From positions 43,257 through 107,256 of the forward strand of contig CBDULP010000006.1 of assembly GCA_965368085.1 (NCBI GenBank): a stretch of DNA of 64,000 nt, read 5' to 3'. This document shows positions 54,384-63,452 of this stretch, one piece after another. Position 1 is the stretch's first letter; every line of letters starts with the position of its first letter. The DNA comes from Peptoclostridium sp965368085. GTDB taxonomy: Bacteria > Bacillota > Clostridia > Peptostreptococcales > Peptostreptococcaceae. The position numbers were made by a program, and so were the translations under genes. The notes below the pieces were generated by a model. That model ran no database searches. It worked only from the letters and a program-made list of their open reading frames with translations, and was not told where the DNA came from.

Positions 54384-55462
54384 TTATGTCGTGAAATAGG
54401 ATTGATATAAAACCATATTTTTTAGAAGCTGAATAGAAGCTCTGCCATACATTTGCCTTTTGATTAATTTCAATTTATTTACGCTACCCTCGGCAATTCC
54501 ATTATTGTATTGATAAGTTGATGCATTTACCACAGCTTCAAAGTCATTTTTTAATCCTTTTATAAAACTATTGAAAAATGAAAGGTTGTATTCTTTCTGT
54601 AGCAAAGTCAAAAAGGCATCTTTATCTAAGGTTACGAGAGAAGATTTGAAGTCATCATAAAAATCTTTAAACATTAGCAAATCAGGATATTTTTCGAAGA
54701 TGTTCTTTAAATAAATATCAATACCTTCATCATAATTCCATGACAAAATATAGTTGATAATGTCTTTTCTTTTAACATATTTGTTGATTTTCCATTGATC
54801 AAATGTTATTTCAAGCTTTTTGCTGATATAGTCATGAAGTGTAGAATATTTTACATTTATGCCTTTAGATATTAAATTATTCATAACGGATTGGATGCTT
54901 TTTTTCTCTTTATACAAGTTAATAATTAAATTCCTATATTTATCCAATTGACTTTTTCTATTGCTGCTAACGTAAGTTGCCGTCTTTAAAATATCATTTG
55001 ACAAGATATATCTTTTGACAGTTTTAGGACTTAAAGATAGCGAATTGGAGATTTTTTGCATGGAATAACCTTCTTTATAAAGCTTTTTAACTGTTTTAAT
55101 AAGTTCCATTTTTTTTAGACTTGCTAAACTAATATGTTGTTTTGGAACTTCATTTTCTTTTGGATTAGTTTCAATATTTTCAGATATATTATTTACCACA
55201 ATTCTATGAGGGAGTATATTTTTAACTTCTTTAATGATTGCATTTGATAAATTCATTACCAAGTGAAATCGATCTGCTATATGTGTGTATGGTCCAGAAA
55301 TTGCTTTATATTGATGTCCACGATCTCTGGATATCAATTTTAGATTAGGATATTTTTTCAGTATGCTTTCAACAGCAGAAGTCTCTCTACTATCTATAAT
55401 ATCGATGACCTTCTTAGTGTTAATATCTATTACTATGGTTCCATATTTATTATTTTTTTTAA
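54384..55462 (-). CDS. ISL3 transposase, C-terminal frame
   Basis: This frame carries the DDE catalytic part. Downstream of the A8 tract it reads NNKYGTIVIDINTKKVIDI, then ISRDRGHQYKAISGPYTHIADRFHLVMNLSNA, an HTH-like segment (YSMQKISNSLSLSPKTVKRYI) and the last acidic motif NNGIAEGSVNKLKLIKRQMYGRAS. It has no start codon of its own near the junction; the first ATG-type start (about 55337) would remove part of the catalytic domain. A -1 shift on the A8 tract joins it to the N-terminal frame. Confidence 0.85.
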
Positions 55463-55960
55463 TGCAAAATCATCAATAGCAACTGCTGTAACCGTAATAG
55501 GATCTATTTGATATTGCCACTGTTTGCATAACCTTAGCAAAGTATCCCCGGAAATCACAATATTATTTTCTCTACAAATTCTCGAGGCTTTTTCAGAACT
55601 GCTAGTAAAAGCCAATCTTAGCAATAAATCATTTAATCGTCTAGTTCTACGAGCTTTTGTATCTGCCAATTCAGCTATTGACTCACTAAAAATTTGACAC
55701 TTGCAATTTGGATTTTTGCAACGAAATTTTTGGAGTCTAATTTTTAAAAATAAGGCTTTTTCTATAATGGATAAATCTTGAAGTGTTCTATTAAAATAAG
55801 TTGAGATAACTTTTGAGGAAATCCCACATTTTGGACAAGAATAGCAAGATCTTGTGCTTTCAAAATACAGCGTAATCTTGTTGTCCTCTTTTGAAATTTC
55901 AGTATTTTTTAGATATTGTGGAAACATATCGCTTATTAGATTAAATTCCATTTTCATCAC
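55433..55960 (-). CDS. ISL3 transposase, N-terminal frame
   Basis: 175 residues with the N-terminal zinc finger (CYSCPKCG and CKNPNCKC), an HTH region (ASRICRENNIVISGDTLLRLCKQ) and the start of the DDE domain, VTAVAIDDFALKK. Right after AAA AAA the frame runs into a stop. The A AAA AAA tract (eight As near 55453-55460) is a canonical -1 slippery sequence. The unit may be one protein made by slippage or a broken gene. Confidence 0.85.
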   Translation of the reverse strand: MMKMEFNLISDMFPQYLKNTEISKEDNKITLYFESTRSCYSCPKCGISSKVISTYFNRTLQDLSIIEKALFLKIRLQKFRCKNPNCKCQIFSESIAELADTKARRTRRLNDLLLRLAFTSSSEKASRICRENNIVISGDTLLRLCKQWQYQIDPITVTAVAIDDFALKKIINMEP

Positions 55961-56165
55961 CTAAATATAGTATATGTGAATGAAAATAAAACCTCAATAA
56001 CCGATTATGCGGAAGAACCACTCCTTAAAAATCATATATATGGACACACCCCTTATTAGTTTTCCAGTGCTTTTAATCCTTCCTTCTCTTCAATCAATTT
56101 CCTTATTCTTTAGTAGATAATATAGTTTAATGAATCATTCTTTTTTATGTCAAGAAAAAATATAT

Positions 56166-56195
56166 AAAAAAAGAACGACAATAAAGTCGTTCTTT
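56166..56195 (-). terminator. Terminator between the two insertion sequences
   Basis: AAAGAACGAC pairs with GTCGTTCTTT over 10 bp, followed on the minus strand by TTTTTTATAT. It is left over from an older gene or shields the ISL3 element. The rest of 56021-56198 shows only a short frame ending KLIEEKEGLKALEN, which I do not recognise. Confidence 0.7.
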
Positions 56196-56275
56196 GGATG
56201 GGTTACACTAAATTGGACAGAAAAGTTAAGGTGCGGTAATCTAAAAATATAAATAAACAAATAGGAGAGATTACT

Positions 56276-56560
56276 ATGCCAAGAAGAGAGCGCCGAAAAT
56301 TTACCGATGAGTTCAAGAATCAAATGGTACAACTATATTTAAATGGAAAACCAAGAAAGGAAATAATAGCTGAATATGATCTCACTGGATCAACATTTGA
56401 TTATTGGGTAAGACAAAGCCAAAATTCAGGCTCCTTCAAAGCAAAGGATAATCGAACTCCTGAAGAAGATGAATTAATTAAACTCCGCAAGGAGATCAAG
56501 CAATTGAAGATGGAAAATGACATTTTAAAGCAAGCAGCGCTGATAATGGGACGAAAGTAA
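56276..56560 (+). CDS. IS3-family transposase OrfA
   Basis: 94 residues: HTH domain (RRKFTDEFKNQMVQLYLNGKPRKEIIAEYDLTGSTFDYWVRQ) and a C-terminal leucine-zipper coiled coil (LIKLRKEIKQLKMENDILKQAALIMG). RBS GGAGAG precedes ATG 56276. It stops two bases before orfB's first codon, and no strong slippery heptamer is seen there, so OrfB may be made by re-initiation at GTG. Confidence 0.93.
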   Translation: MPRRERRKFTDEFKNQMVQLYLNGKPRKEIIAEYDLTGSTFDYWVRQSQNSGSFKAKDNRTPEEDELIKLRKEIKQLKMENDILKQAALIMGRK

Positions 56561-56562
56561 AT

Positions 56563-57387
56563 GTGATAAGGCAAAATGCTCACAAATACAGGATATCAGC
56601 AATGTGTAAAGTCCTGCAAATGCCAAGAAGCACCTACTATTATGAATCCACAAAGACAGTTAAACAGGATGAGATAGCCGAAAAAGTAATAGAAATTTTT
56701 AATAAAAGTCATCAAAACTATGGAACAAGAAAAATCAAAGTAGAACTGCAAAAGCTTGATATTACAGCTTCGAGAAGAAGAATAGGTAGAATCATGAGAG
56801 AAAACGGCCTTGTCAGCACATATACAATAGCACAGTTCAAACCCCATAAAAGTGCTTGTAATGAATCTAAGGTTACCAACGAACTTGATAGAGAATTCGA
56901 TACAGATGAACCATTAGCAGCTGTTGTAAGCGATTTGACATATGTAAGAGTCGGCCAAAAGTGGAATTATATTTGTATTTTAATTGATTTATTCAATCGT
57001 GAAATTATCGGTTACAGTGCTGGTGAGCATAAAGACGCTCAATTAGTAAGCAGGGCTTTTGCAAGTTTCAAAGGAAATTTGACCCATATTAAGCTTTTTC
57101 ATACAGATCGAGGCAATGAATTCAAAAATCAACTGATAGATGATGTTCTTGAAACCTTCCAAATCAAGCGATCACTTAGTATGAAAGGCTGTCCATACGA
57201 CAATGCAGTTGCAGAAGCGACATTCAAAATATTCAAGACAGAATTTGTAAGAAAAAAGCAATTTGAAGATTTGGATGATCTGAAGTTCCAGCTTCAAGAA
57301 TATGTTTTTTGGTTCAATAATGAAAGGATTCATGGAACACTTGGATATTTAAGCCCTACGGAGTATAAGATGAAACACCTTAGCTAA
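56563..57387 (+). CDS. IS3-family transposase OrfB (DDE integrase)
   Basis: 274 residues: an N-terminal HTH_21-type segment (NYGTRKIKVELQKLDITASRRRIGRIMRENGL) and the rve integrase core with the catalytic triad in VSDLTYVRVG, FHTDRGNEF and NAVAEATFKIFK, ending in NNERIHGTLGYLSPTEY. All three acidic residues are intact, so the element could be active. Confidence 0.95.
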   Translation: MIRQNAHKYRISAMCKVLQMPRSTYYYESTKTVKQDEIAEKVIEIFNKSHQNYGTRKIKVELQKLDITASRRRIGRIMRENGLVSTYTIAQFKPHKSACNESKVTNELDREFDTDEPLAAVVSDLTYVRVGQKWNYICILIDLFNREIIGYSAGEHKDAQLVSRAFASFKGNLTHIKLFHTDRGNEFKNQLIDDVLETFQIKRSLSMKGCPYDNAVAEATFKIFKTEFVRKKQFEDLDDLKFQLQEYVFWFNNERIHGTLGYLSPTEYKMKHLS

Positions 57388-57417
57388 GTTGTCCAACCAA
57401 GTGTTGACAATCCACTT

Positions 57418-57562
57418 TTTCACTAAGTTTTTTTATGATAATTCGGGAATACTTGATATTGCCAGTACTGTTCCAATTCATCCCCTCATCGAAACAATGG
57501 GTATGTTGGAAATTAACATATTAGATGGAGTTCTATTCGATTTTATCAAAACACATTCTTAA
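57418..57562 (+). pseudogene. C-terminal remnant of an unknown gene cut by the IS3 element
   Basis: An open frame of about 47 codons begins at the IS border and ends at TAA 57560-57562, with text FYDNSGILDIASTVPIHPLI and ETMGMLEINILDGVLFDFIKT. It has no start. It is convergent with the ATPase gene. The family is not recognised; the composition looks coding. Confidence 0.4.
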
Positions 57563-57589
57563 TAAACATTTCTACAAAAACAGTATTAA

Positions 57590-60547
57590 TTAAGTAATCC
57601 GCTGAGCAACTACACCACTTTTATGAGCAACTAATTGATATATTTTAGATTCAATTCCTTCATTTTCAAGTTTTCTTTGGAAGAATCTAGCTTGTGTAGA
57701 ATCATGAGTGCTCATTAGGATTTGGTATTCTAAATCTAATATATAATCTCTTAACACATCAAAAACTGAGGAAGCATGCACTAAATCATGATGTTGTGTA
57801 GGATCGTCTAAAAGTAAGCCTTTCCATGGCGTCCATTGGTACTTTATCGCCATAGATAGCATTAATGTTAGCTGTAAATCAGTAAGTTGAGCTTCGCTTG
57901 CAATTTTGTAAATATCAATCTCTTCTTCATGTAAAACTGCTGATGTTTTTGCTTTAGGTATATTTCTATAAGTTGTATTACTTAATAAAGGTGCATTTGA
58001 AATCAATGGATTTATAACTATTCTTTTGAGTAATTTCTTCCAAGGATCATTAATTGAGTTTAATTCTTCATTAACTTTTTCAGAACTAGACACAACTTCA
58101 GATAGAAACTTATTTACAGCTTTTATCTTGATATTAATGTTATCTAGCTTAGTTTTTTCTTTATTAACTTTTTCAGTTTTTTCATCTAAGAATGATTCTT
58201 CACTTTTGCTGCCGGTTATTCTTTTAATTTCTCTATTGGCTTCCTGTAGTTTCTCAGCTGTCCTCCAATTAACAAAGTTTTCATCAATAAAATCAAAATT
58301 TTTGAGTGTTCTGCCTAATTCTGCAACCATTTCCTTTATTTCTTTCTGTTTATCTAGTAGCAAATTCACATTTGGCAAACCCTCAAATCCAGATTTAATC
58401 CACTCCGTATAAATACCATCTTGAATGCTATTTAACTTCGACAAGCTATCTTTTTCTTCAATTGATTTCCTATTATAGTTATTTAATCTTGACTCTGTTT
58501 TTGTTAACTCAATTTCTAAATCTTGTATTTTCTTAGTTTTCTCTTTTTCAATCTTAGTTAATCTTAAAATTTCTTTAGTTATTATTGTTTCATCTTTACC
58601 TTTTAATTCCATTTCCAACCCACTTAGCTCAACTTTGATTTTATCCATATTATTTTTCAATAAATCATTAGCAGTTGTTAATTCATCTACCTCTCGACCT
58701 AGTGACTGTATAGATAAAAGCAATTCTTCATACTCATAAGCAGGTAATATTGGATCTAATTTTAATTTATTTTGCTCATACATCTCAATATTCTTCTTAT
58801 GTTGACTAATAAATCTCTTTTGACAGTCTTTCGCATCGTTCGGAGTTTTGTATTCTGGAAATTTCGGATTAATGACTTCCTGTATCTTGTTCCTATTTAA
58901 TTCAAGAATTTTTTCTTCTTTTCGTATTTCTGACCTAATTTCATTTAATAATTCAATTGTAGTTTTAAGATGTTCTTTTAATTCATTCAGTATATTCAAA
59001 GCTTTTTGTTCTTCTTCAAGAGCTATTGGTATTGCCGGATTTAATCTATTCAAAGCACCATCGATTCTAACTATCAAATCAATTGGTTCATAATCTGCAT
59101 TACAAACTGGGCACTTTCTTTGGTTTTTCCCTACGTTAGCTCGAATTTTACTAACAGCATCTTGAATCACACTTGAAGCCTCATTTAAAGAATCAAGAGT
59201 GTTCTTTTTTTTCATATAATCGATCTCAGCATCCTTAATTTTTTCTTGATAATATAACTCCTGATCTGAAAGTTTATGTTCTTTCTTTTTTATTTCCGGC
59301 AACTTAAATTCAATAATATTTTTATTGATACCAGATAATTCTTCCCATTGTTGCAGATATTCAGAAAGTGATTCAACTTGAATTAAAAGTTGTTTTTCTT
59401 TAACTATAGATTCATTTATTAGATTTTGTCGATCTTTAAGCTTATCAATGTTTTTGAGTTCGCTATCCAATTGCTTATATCGGTTCTTCATCTCAACTAG
59501 CTTTTTTTCATTTTCGTCTAATTTTGAACTTAGAACTTTGGCATGATTACTCTTATTGTCAAGACTCTCAAATTGAGATTTTATCTGCTGATAATCTTCT
59601 TGTTCTTTCTTAATATTTTTCAAACTATTTTCTAATTCTAAAAAACTATTCTTAATAGATGTGATATTCTCTGTTGATTCACTAATAGTTGCTAAATACT
59701 CATTATACAAGTTTCCTTTTTCTTTAATAATTTTAAGATTCGTTGTATATAATTCAACACGACTTCTTAATTCATTTAGTGATACCTCGAAATCTGAATT
59801 ATCATTATATTGACGTCTCAGTGCAGTTTTAATTTTTTCGCTATATGTATGGATAGATTCTACTGAATATCTGCCATTATAGCTCTCATAGTTTATTAAC
59901 TGAGCGATACTTACAATTTCAGCAACTATATCTTCCAATGGTTTTAGTTCTTTTCCCTCAACAAATTTATTCCTTTGAGCAATCAAATCTTTTATTCGAT
60001 TAAGTTCTTCACATGCACTTGAATAGCTCGTTTCAACTTCTGACCTCAACATTCCAATGGCTCTTGTAAGGCTAGTTTTTTTAGAAAGTATGTTTCGAAT
60101 ATCTTTTCCAACTGGTAATTGCTTCAATATATCTCCCGCATCTTTGTCTTTTTTCTCTACTAACCATTCTTTCCCGTGTTGTTCAAGAAAATGAGTTAAT
60201 CGATAGAGATATGGTATTGATGACTTATTCTCAGTCATGAATAAGTCATCATGACTACCCGATTTGATGCAACCTCCTTCTCTTGATAGGATTGTCTGAC
60301 AGAATTTGTCTTCAGAGAAATCTAAACGTACTTTCATTTCAGACATTCCGTCCCGAATAATGGCATTTTGAGAATTTTCTATTCTCTTAATACTACCCGT
60401 TAAAGCTAATTCAATTGATTCAAATATAGTAGTTTTACCAGTTCCATTCGGTGCTAAAATAATTGTTGCTCCCTTACCAAAATCAATCACTGTTTCCTTA
60501 CCAAATCTACGAGCATTTTCAATATGAATTCTCTCTATATGTTTCAT
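57590..60547 (-). CDS. lmuB: Rad50/SMC-like ATPase with zinc hook (LmuB-like)
   Basis: A 985-residue ABC-type ATPase. Walker A APNGTGKTTIFE is near residue 35, long coiled coils run through about 180-850, and the zinc hook CPVCNADYEP is near 479. The C-terminal head has an altered signature EAQLTDLQLTLMLS (near 885, no LSGG), Walker B GLLLDDPTQHHD (near 911) and the switch MSTHDSTQ. This layout is shared by LmuB of Lamassu, the DdmC-type proteins and the ABC-three-component ATPases. It starts at ATG 60547, overlapping the stop of the middle gene (ATGA). Expected role: sensing invading DNA ends or structures and triggering the nuclease partner. RecF/SbcC repair proteins are distant alternatives; the operon argues against them. 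Confidence 0.85.
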   Translation of the reverse strand: MKHIERIHIENARRFGKETVIDFGKGATIILAPNGTGKTTIFESIELALTGSIKRIENSQNAIIRDGMSEMKVRLDFSEDKFCQTILSREGGCIKSGSHDDLFMTENKSSIPYLYRLTHFLEQHGKEWLVEKKDKDAGDILKQLPVGKDIRNILSKKTSLTRAIGMLRSEVETSYSSACEELNRIKDLIAQRNKFVEGKELKPLEDIVAEIVSIAQLINYESYNGRYSVESIHTYSEKIKTALRRQYNDNSDFEVSLNELRSRVELYTTNLKIIKEKGNLYNEYLATISESTENITSIKNSFLELENSLKNIKKEQEDYQQIKSQFESLDNKSNHAKVLSSKLDENEKKLVEMKNRYKQLDSELKNIDKLKDRQNLINESIVKEKQLLIQVESLSEYLQQWEELSGINKNIIEFKLPEIKKKEHKLSDQELYYQEKIKDAEIDYMKKKNTLDSLNEASSVIQDAVSKIRANVGKNQRKCPVCNADYEPIDLIVRIDGALNRLNPAIPIALEEEQKALNILNELKEHLKTTIELLNEIRSEIRKEEKILELNRNKIQEVINPKFPEYKTPNDAKDCQKRFISQHKKNIEMYEQNKLKLDPILPAYEYEELLLSIQSLGREVDELTTANDLLKNNMDKIKVELSGLEMELKGKDETIITKEILRLTKIEKEKTKKIQDLEIELTKTESRLNNYNRKSIEEKDSLSKLNSIQDGIYTEWIKSGFEGLPNVNLLLDKQKEIKEMVAELGRTLKNFDFIDENFVNWRTAEKLQEANREIKRITGSKSEESFLDEKTEKVNKEKTKLDNINIKIKAVNKFLSEVVSSSEKVNEELNSINDPWKKLLKRIVINPLISNAPLLSNTTYRNIPKAKTSAVLHEEEIDIYKIASEAQLTDLQLTLMLSMAIKYQWTPWKGLLLDDPTQHHDLVHASSVFDVLRDYILDLEYQILMSTHDSTQARFFQRKLENEGIESKIYQLVAHKSGVVAQRIT

Positions 60548-61158
60548 ATAACATTGTCTCCTTTAAGAAGTTCGTCCGCTAGTTCATTACCTGAGAGGTT
60601 TTCAAAAGCAGCCTTCCACTTATCCTTAATATCATCAGTAATCCAACCGAACTCTTTTTCTGTTTCAGCAAATGCTTTTTCAATAGGATCTTCGGGATTG
60701 AGACTATCAGAAACTTCAGAAATTCGTTGTAAAAAAGTCCTATTCACAAATTCAATTGGCTCCTCTTCAGGAAGTAAAACATACTTTCTACAAAACTGCT
60801 CAGTTGATTCTATTCTTAGACACTCTTCAACACTTACATCCCCATTTATCACCAAGAAAAGATATAGGTCCGTATTCTCTGACCCACAAAGAGTTCCTCT
60901 AATTTCTGCTATCCAACTAATAACTTTTTTCAATTCTGATTTTAAACCTTGACTATCCTCATAATCGATTTCAACAAGTACAATGCTCTTCCATCTATTA
61001 ACATCTATTTTTTGTCTTTTAATGCGTAGAATCACTTTATTATATAAACTCTTATCAGAAATATCTAACAGTTCCTCAATAAATTCATTTTTTTCAACTA
61101 CAATAAATCGTTCTTTGATTAGAGTATAAATTTCTGCTTTAATCGTATCTATTTTCAT
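60544..61158 (-). CDS. lmuC: Middle component of the defence operon (LmuC-like)
   Basis: A 204-residue protein, mostly helical at both ends with a central alpha/beta part (WKSIVLVEIDYEDSQGLKSEL, TDLYLFLVINGDVSVEECLRIE). No catalytic motif is visible. Its size and position between the nuclease-like gene and the SMC-like ATPase match the LmuC / ABC-three-component middle component. It overlaps both neighbours by 4 bp (ATGA), which suggests fixed stoichiometry through coupled translation. Family name is from context more than from residue-level recognition. Confidence 0.65.
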   Translation of the reverse strand: MKIDTIKAEIYTLIKERFIVVEKNEFIEELLDISDKSLYNKVILRIKRQKIDVNRWKSIVLVEIDYEDSQGLKSELKKVISWIAEIRGTLCGSENTDLYLFLVINGDVSVEECLRIESTEQFCRKYVLLPEEEPIEFVNRTFLQRISEVSDSLNPEDPIEKAFAETEKEFGWITDDIKDKWKAAFENLSGNELADELLKGDNVI

Positions 61159-63044
61159 TTAGCCACCTCATCTACAGCTACACTTATTGCTTTATCAAAA
61201 CTACAATCATACTTATTTAATTTATTTTGAAAGAACTCTTTCATCTGTGCAATGTCACCTCTACTCAATAATCGCCTAAATTTAAAGTCATTTGTAATAA
61301 GCAGTTTGGGGTTATTGGGGTATGTTAGCAATCCAACTCTTTCCTCGCCACCATAAATATCATCCTCATATATTTCTATATCAGAAGCTGTCGCTTGAGA
61401 AATTATCAAAATTTCTGAAGATTCATTCTCAATTAACTTTTTGACTCCTTCATCATCAATTCTTATTACATTACCTTTACTGGATGATGGACCACTCCAG
61501 AAAGCGAGCCCTACTGATCTCATTTCTAGTTTGTCTGCCACTACCTTCCAATCTTGATTCGTCTCGTCTGACAAACAGACAGAAGCTATAATCATAAAAA
61601 ATAGAGCTTCACATATTAATTCGACTGTTTTTGGTCCAACACGTAACTCGCCTTCCACCAACATGCCTTCAGCGTTTGGGTGTAGTATTTTAGTAAATAA
61701 GCTTCTCTGCTCATCTATATTCACTTCAAGCGTTTTTTTCCATTCACTCCATCTTGACTCAACTCTATCTCTTAAAACACTCCGTTGCATTTCACGTATT
61801 TTCTTTGCCAAAGCACAATCAACAAGATTGAAGGTAATTGATAACATTTCAATATGTAGTTGCTCAGAAAAATCCTCTTTTTCGTTATTTGTTATTAAGT
61901 CTTTAGATTCACTTGGCGTAAAAATGTCTAATCCATCTAATAGTCTCATGTCAATCATATCAGTGCTCGACACCCCTAGTGTTCCACCTGTTTTTCGTCT
62001 AATAGCTTCATACCAGCTTGGTTTATCCGAACAAAGAATATCAAAAGAAGCTCTTGGGTGTAGCGATAATCGCATTAGACTTTCTGAAACTTGACAACTT
62101 TCTACACATTTACCTTGGATTTTGAGACTTCGAGCATTAGTATTATCTTCAGACCACAAAGCAGGAACGATAACAGAAGGTCTTTCAATTTCATCATTAA
62201 CTTCTAAGTCTAATATTCCAGATAGATTCCAAGATGAACCCTTCGTCTTAAACATTGTCCATATTTTGGTTTCTGGTTTTATGTAGTCTTTCAGTTGAAA
62301 CATTAGTTGACGAGGTCTAATGGCTCCAGCATATGTTGAATTATCATCAATATAGTTTCTAATCATATTAAAAACTGTATCTACTTCTGAGGCTCTAAAA
62401 ATTTGTCCTAAATTCCTTTTAGATCTTTCATCAATCTCAGCTTCTAATCCAGGAGTACTAATTTTTAGTACTCTAATTGCTTTTAGGATTTCTTCCCAAT
62501 TTTCAAATTCACACCAAGTAGTTAGCCACTCAAATATCTTCCTAACGGATGCATCCTCACTAGCAAGCCTTTCAAGGTCTATTGGAGTCGTTATACTCTT
62601 CACATGAACTTCACATAGTTGTCTAAAGTGCCTAATTTCAAGATCCTTCTTAATGTTTATTGCGCCATCAGGTAAAATTAGCCAAAATTCTTTACTCTCT
62701 TTACTGGATACTAACGCTTCTTTCATACTCTTAAAAGTCTCATCCAGTTGTGAAAGTTCTTTATACTCTCCTTCTCTTTTTTTGCTTTTTTTACCATATT
62801 TATCTCGAATACACGGATCTTTTGAAAATGGAGTTGTTTGTCTTTTAACTTGAACATGTATAAATTTAGAATCGTTCGTTTCGATTACTATATCATCCCA
62901 TTTTTCTATATCCCCTTGTTCAGATCCTATTGCTATATGATGTCTATCACCTCTAACAAATGATAAAAGCATATTTGATATTTCTTCTATTACTATTGCT
63001 TTCTCATAAATCTTTGTTTGATCAAGTGCAAGTTTTCTTAACAA
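61155..63044 (-). CDS. lmuA: Nuclease-like effector of the defence operon (LmuA-like)
   Basis: A 629-residue protein read from TTG 63044, four bases after GAGGTGATGA. The N-terminal ~130 residues look like a PD-(D/E)XK nuclease of the Cap4/DUF4297 kind: EKWDDIVIET (Asp50, Asp51) followed by FIHVQVKRQ (Gln65, Lys67), a D...QxK pattern. The rest is a long helical region with no clear known domain (PRQLMFQLKDYIKPE, a Trp-rich ASFDILCSDKPSWYEAIRRKTGG). It should be the DNA-cutting effector held in check until the ATPase partner is triggered. First gene of the operon. Confidence 0.65.
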   Translation of the reverse strand: MLRKLALDQTKIYEKAIVIEEISNMLLSFVRGDRHHIAIGSEQGDIEKWDDIVIETNDSKFIHVQVKRQTTPFSKDPCIRDKYGKKSKKREGEYKELSQLDETFKSMKEALVSSKESKEFWLILPDGAINIKKDLEIRHFRQLCEVHVKSITTPIDLERLASEDASVRKIFEWLTTWCEFENWEEILKAIRVLKISTPGLEAEIDERSKRNLGQIFRASEVDTVFNMIRNYIDDNSTYAGAIRPRQLMFQLKDYIKPETKIWTMFKTKGSSWNLSGILDLEVNDEIERPSVIVPALWSEDNTNARSLKIQGKCVESCQVSESLMRLSLHPRASFDILCSDKPSWYEAIRRKTGGTLGVSSTDMIDMRLLDGLDIFTPSESKDLITNNEKEDFSEQLHIEMLSITFNLVDCALAKKIREMQRSVLRDRVESRWSEWKKTLEVNIDEQRSLFTKILHPNAEGMLVEGELRVGPKTVELICEALFFMIIASVCLSDETNQDWKVVADKLEMRSVGLAFWSGPSSSKGNVIRIDDEGVKKLIENESSEILIISQATASDIEIYEDDIYGGEERVGLLTYPNNPKLLITNDFKFRRLLSRGDIAQMKEFFQNKLNKYDCSFDKAISVAVDEVAK

Positions 63045-63073
63045 TTCATCACCTCATTTTACACTTGGTATAG

Positions 63074-63102
63074 GTTATAGTCCCTAATGCAACCAATACC
63101 AA
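63074..63102 (-). promoter_or_regulatory. Possible promoter of the defence operon
   Basis: TTGGTA (63097-63102), a 17-bp spacer and TATAAC (63074-63079) on the minus strand, about 30 bp before the lmuA-like start codon. Fair match only. Confidence 0.45.
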
Positions 63103-63365
63103 CAAAATCGCAATTTGATTGAACGCATTAACTATCATATCAATCAAAAGTTATATTTTAGCATTAACAAGTTTGAAGATATTACTTATCTAACTACTAA
63201 AGAACATCGGTATTTATAATTTTTCGATTACTCCTCATACTAGAATTTTAGACTAACAACCACTCAAGAATTTCATTTTGCCCAACTCAAATATTCCCGA
63301 TATTTCCACCATACAATATTTAATTGTATTTTATCACAAATAATTGCCACAATTAAACATACACA

Positions 63366-63395
63366 CAAAAAAAAGCCAATCATTTTCAATTGACT
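63366..63395 (-). terminator. Terminator-like hairpin upstream of the defence operon
   Basis: AGTCAAT pairs with ATTGGCT (one wobble) and eight Ts follow on the minus strand. It lies inside the element near attR and could block transcription entering from the chromosome. No gene is supported in 63103-63452. Confidence 0.6.
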
Positions 63396-63452
63396 CTTCT
63401 TTAATAACAATATTATTTACAACAACCACCACACCTACTTAATCCGTTTTAT

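Larger units (their letters stand above)
54361..56020 (-). mobile_element. ISL3-family insertion sequence
   Basis: The ends are inverted repeats beginning TGGTTCTTCCGCA and running on to AATCGGTTATT, with one mismatch in the first 25 bases. Such ends are typical of ISL3 elements. It is about 1.66 kb long and holds one transposase gene split in two frames. The 8-bp flanks (CAGTTTGT and CTCCTTAA) differ, so there is no target duplication. Confidence 0.9.
56199..57414 (+). mobile_element. IS3-family insertion sequence
   Basis: About 1.2 kb, with imperfect inverted ends: TGGGTTACACTAAATTGGACA on the left, whose partner on the right is TGGATTGTCAACACTTGG continuing TTGGACA (read inward). It starts with TG and ends with CA as in the family, and holds orfA and orfB. 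No matching 3-4 bp target duplication is evident. Confidence 0.85.

Noticed and set aside
56040..56110. Minus-strand frame ending KLIEEKEGLKALEN with TTGACA upstream
   Set aside because: The frame is only 14 codons from any plausible start, and the promoter-like sequence is weak at -10.
63087..63222. Plus-strand frame ending FEDITYLTTKEHRYL
   Set aside because: About 43 codons without a start or ribosome site in AT-rich DNA over the defence promoter; a frame of this length is expected by chance often enough.
63417..63452. Minus-strand tail reading SRCGGCCK then stop
   Set aside because: It resembles Cys-rich protein ends, but the frame is closed by a stop 4 codons upstream, so only about a dozen residues are open.
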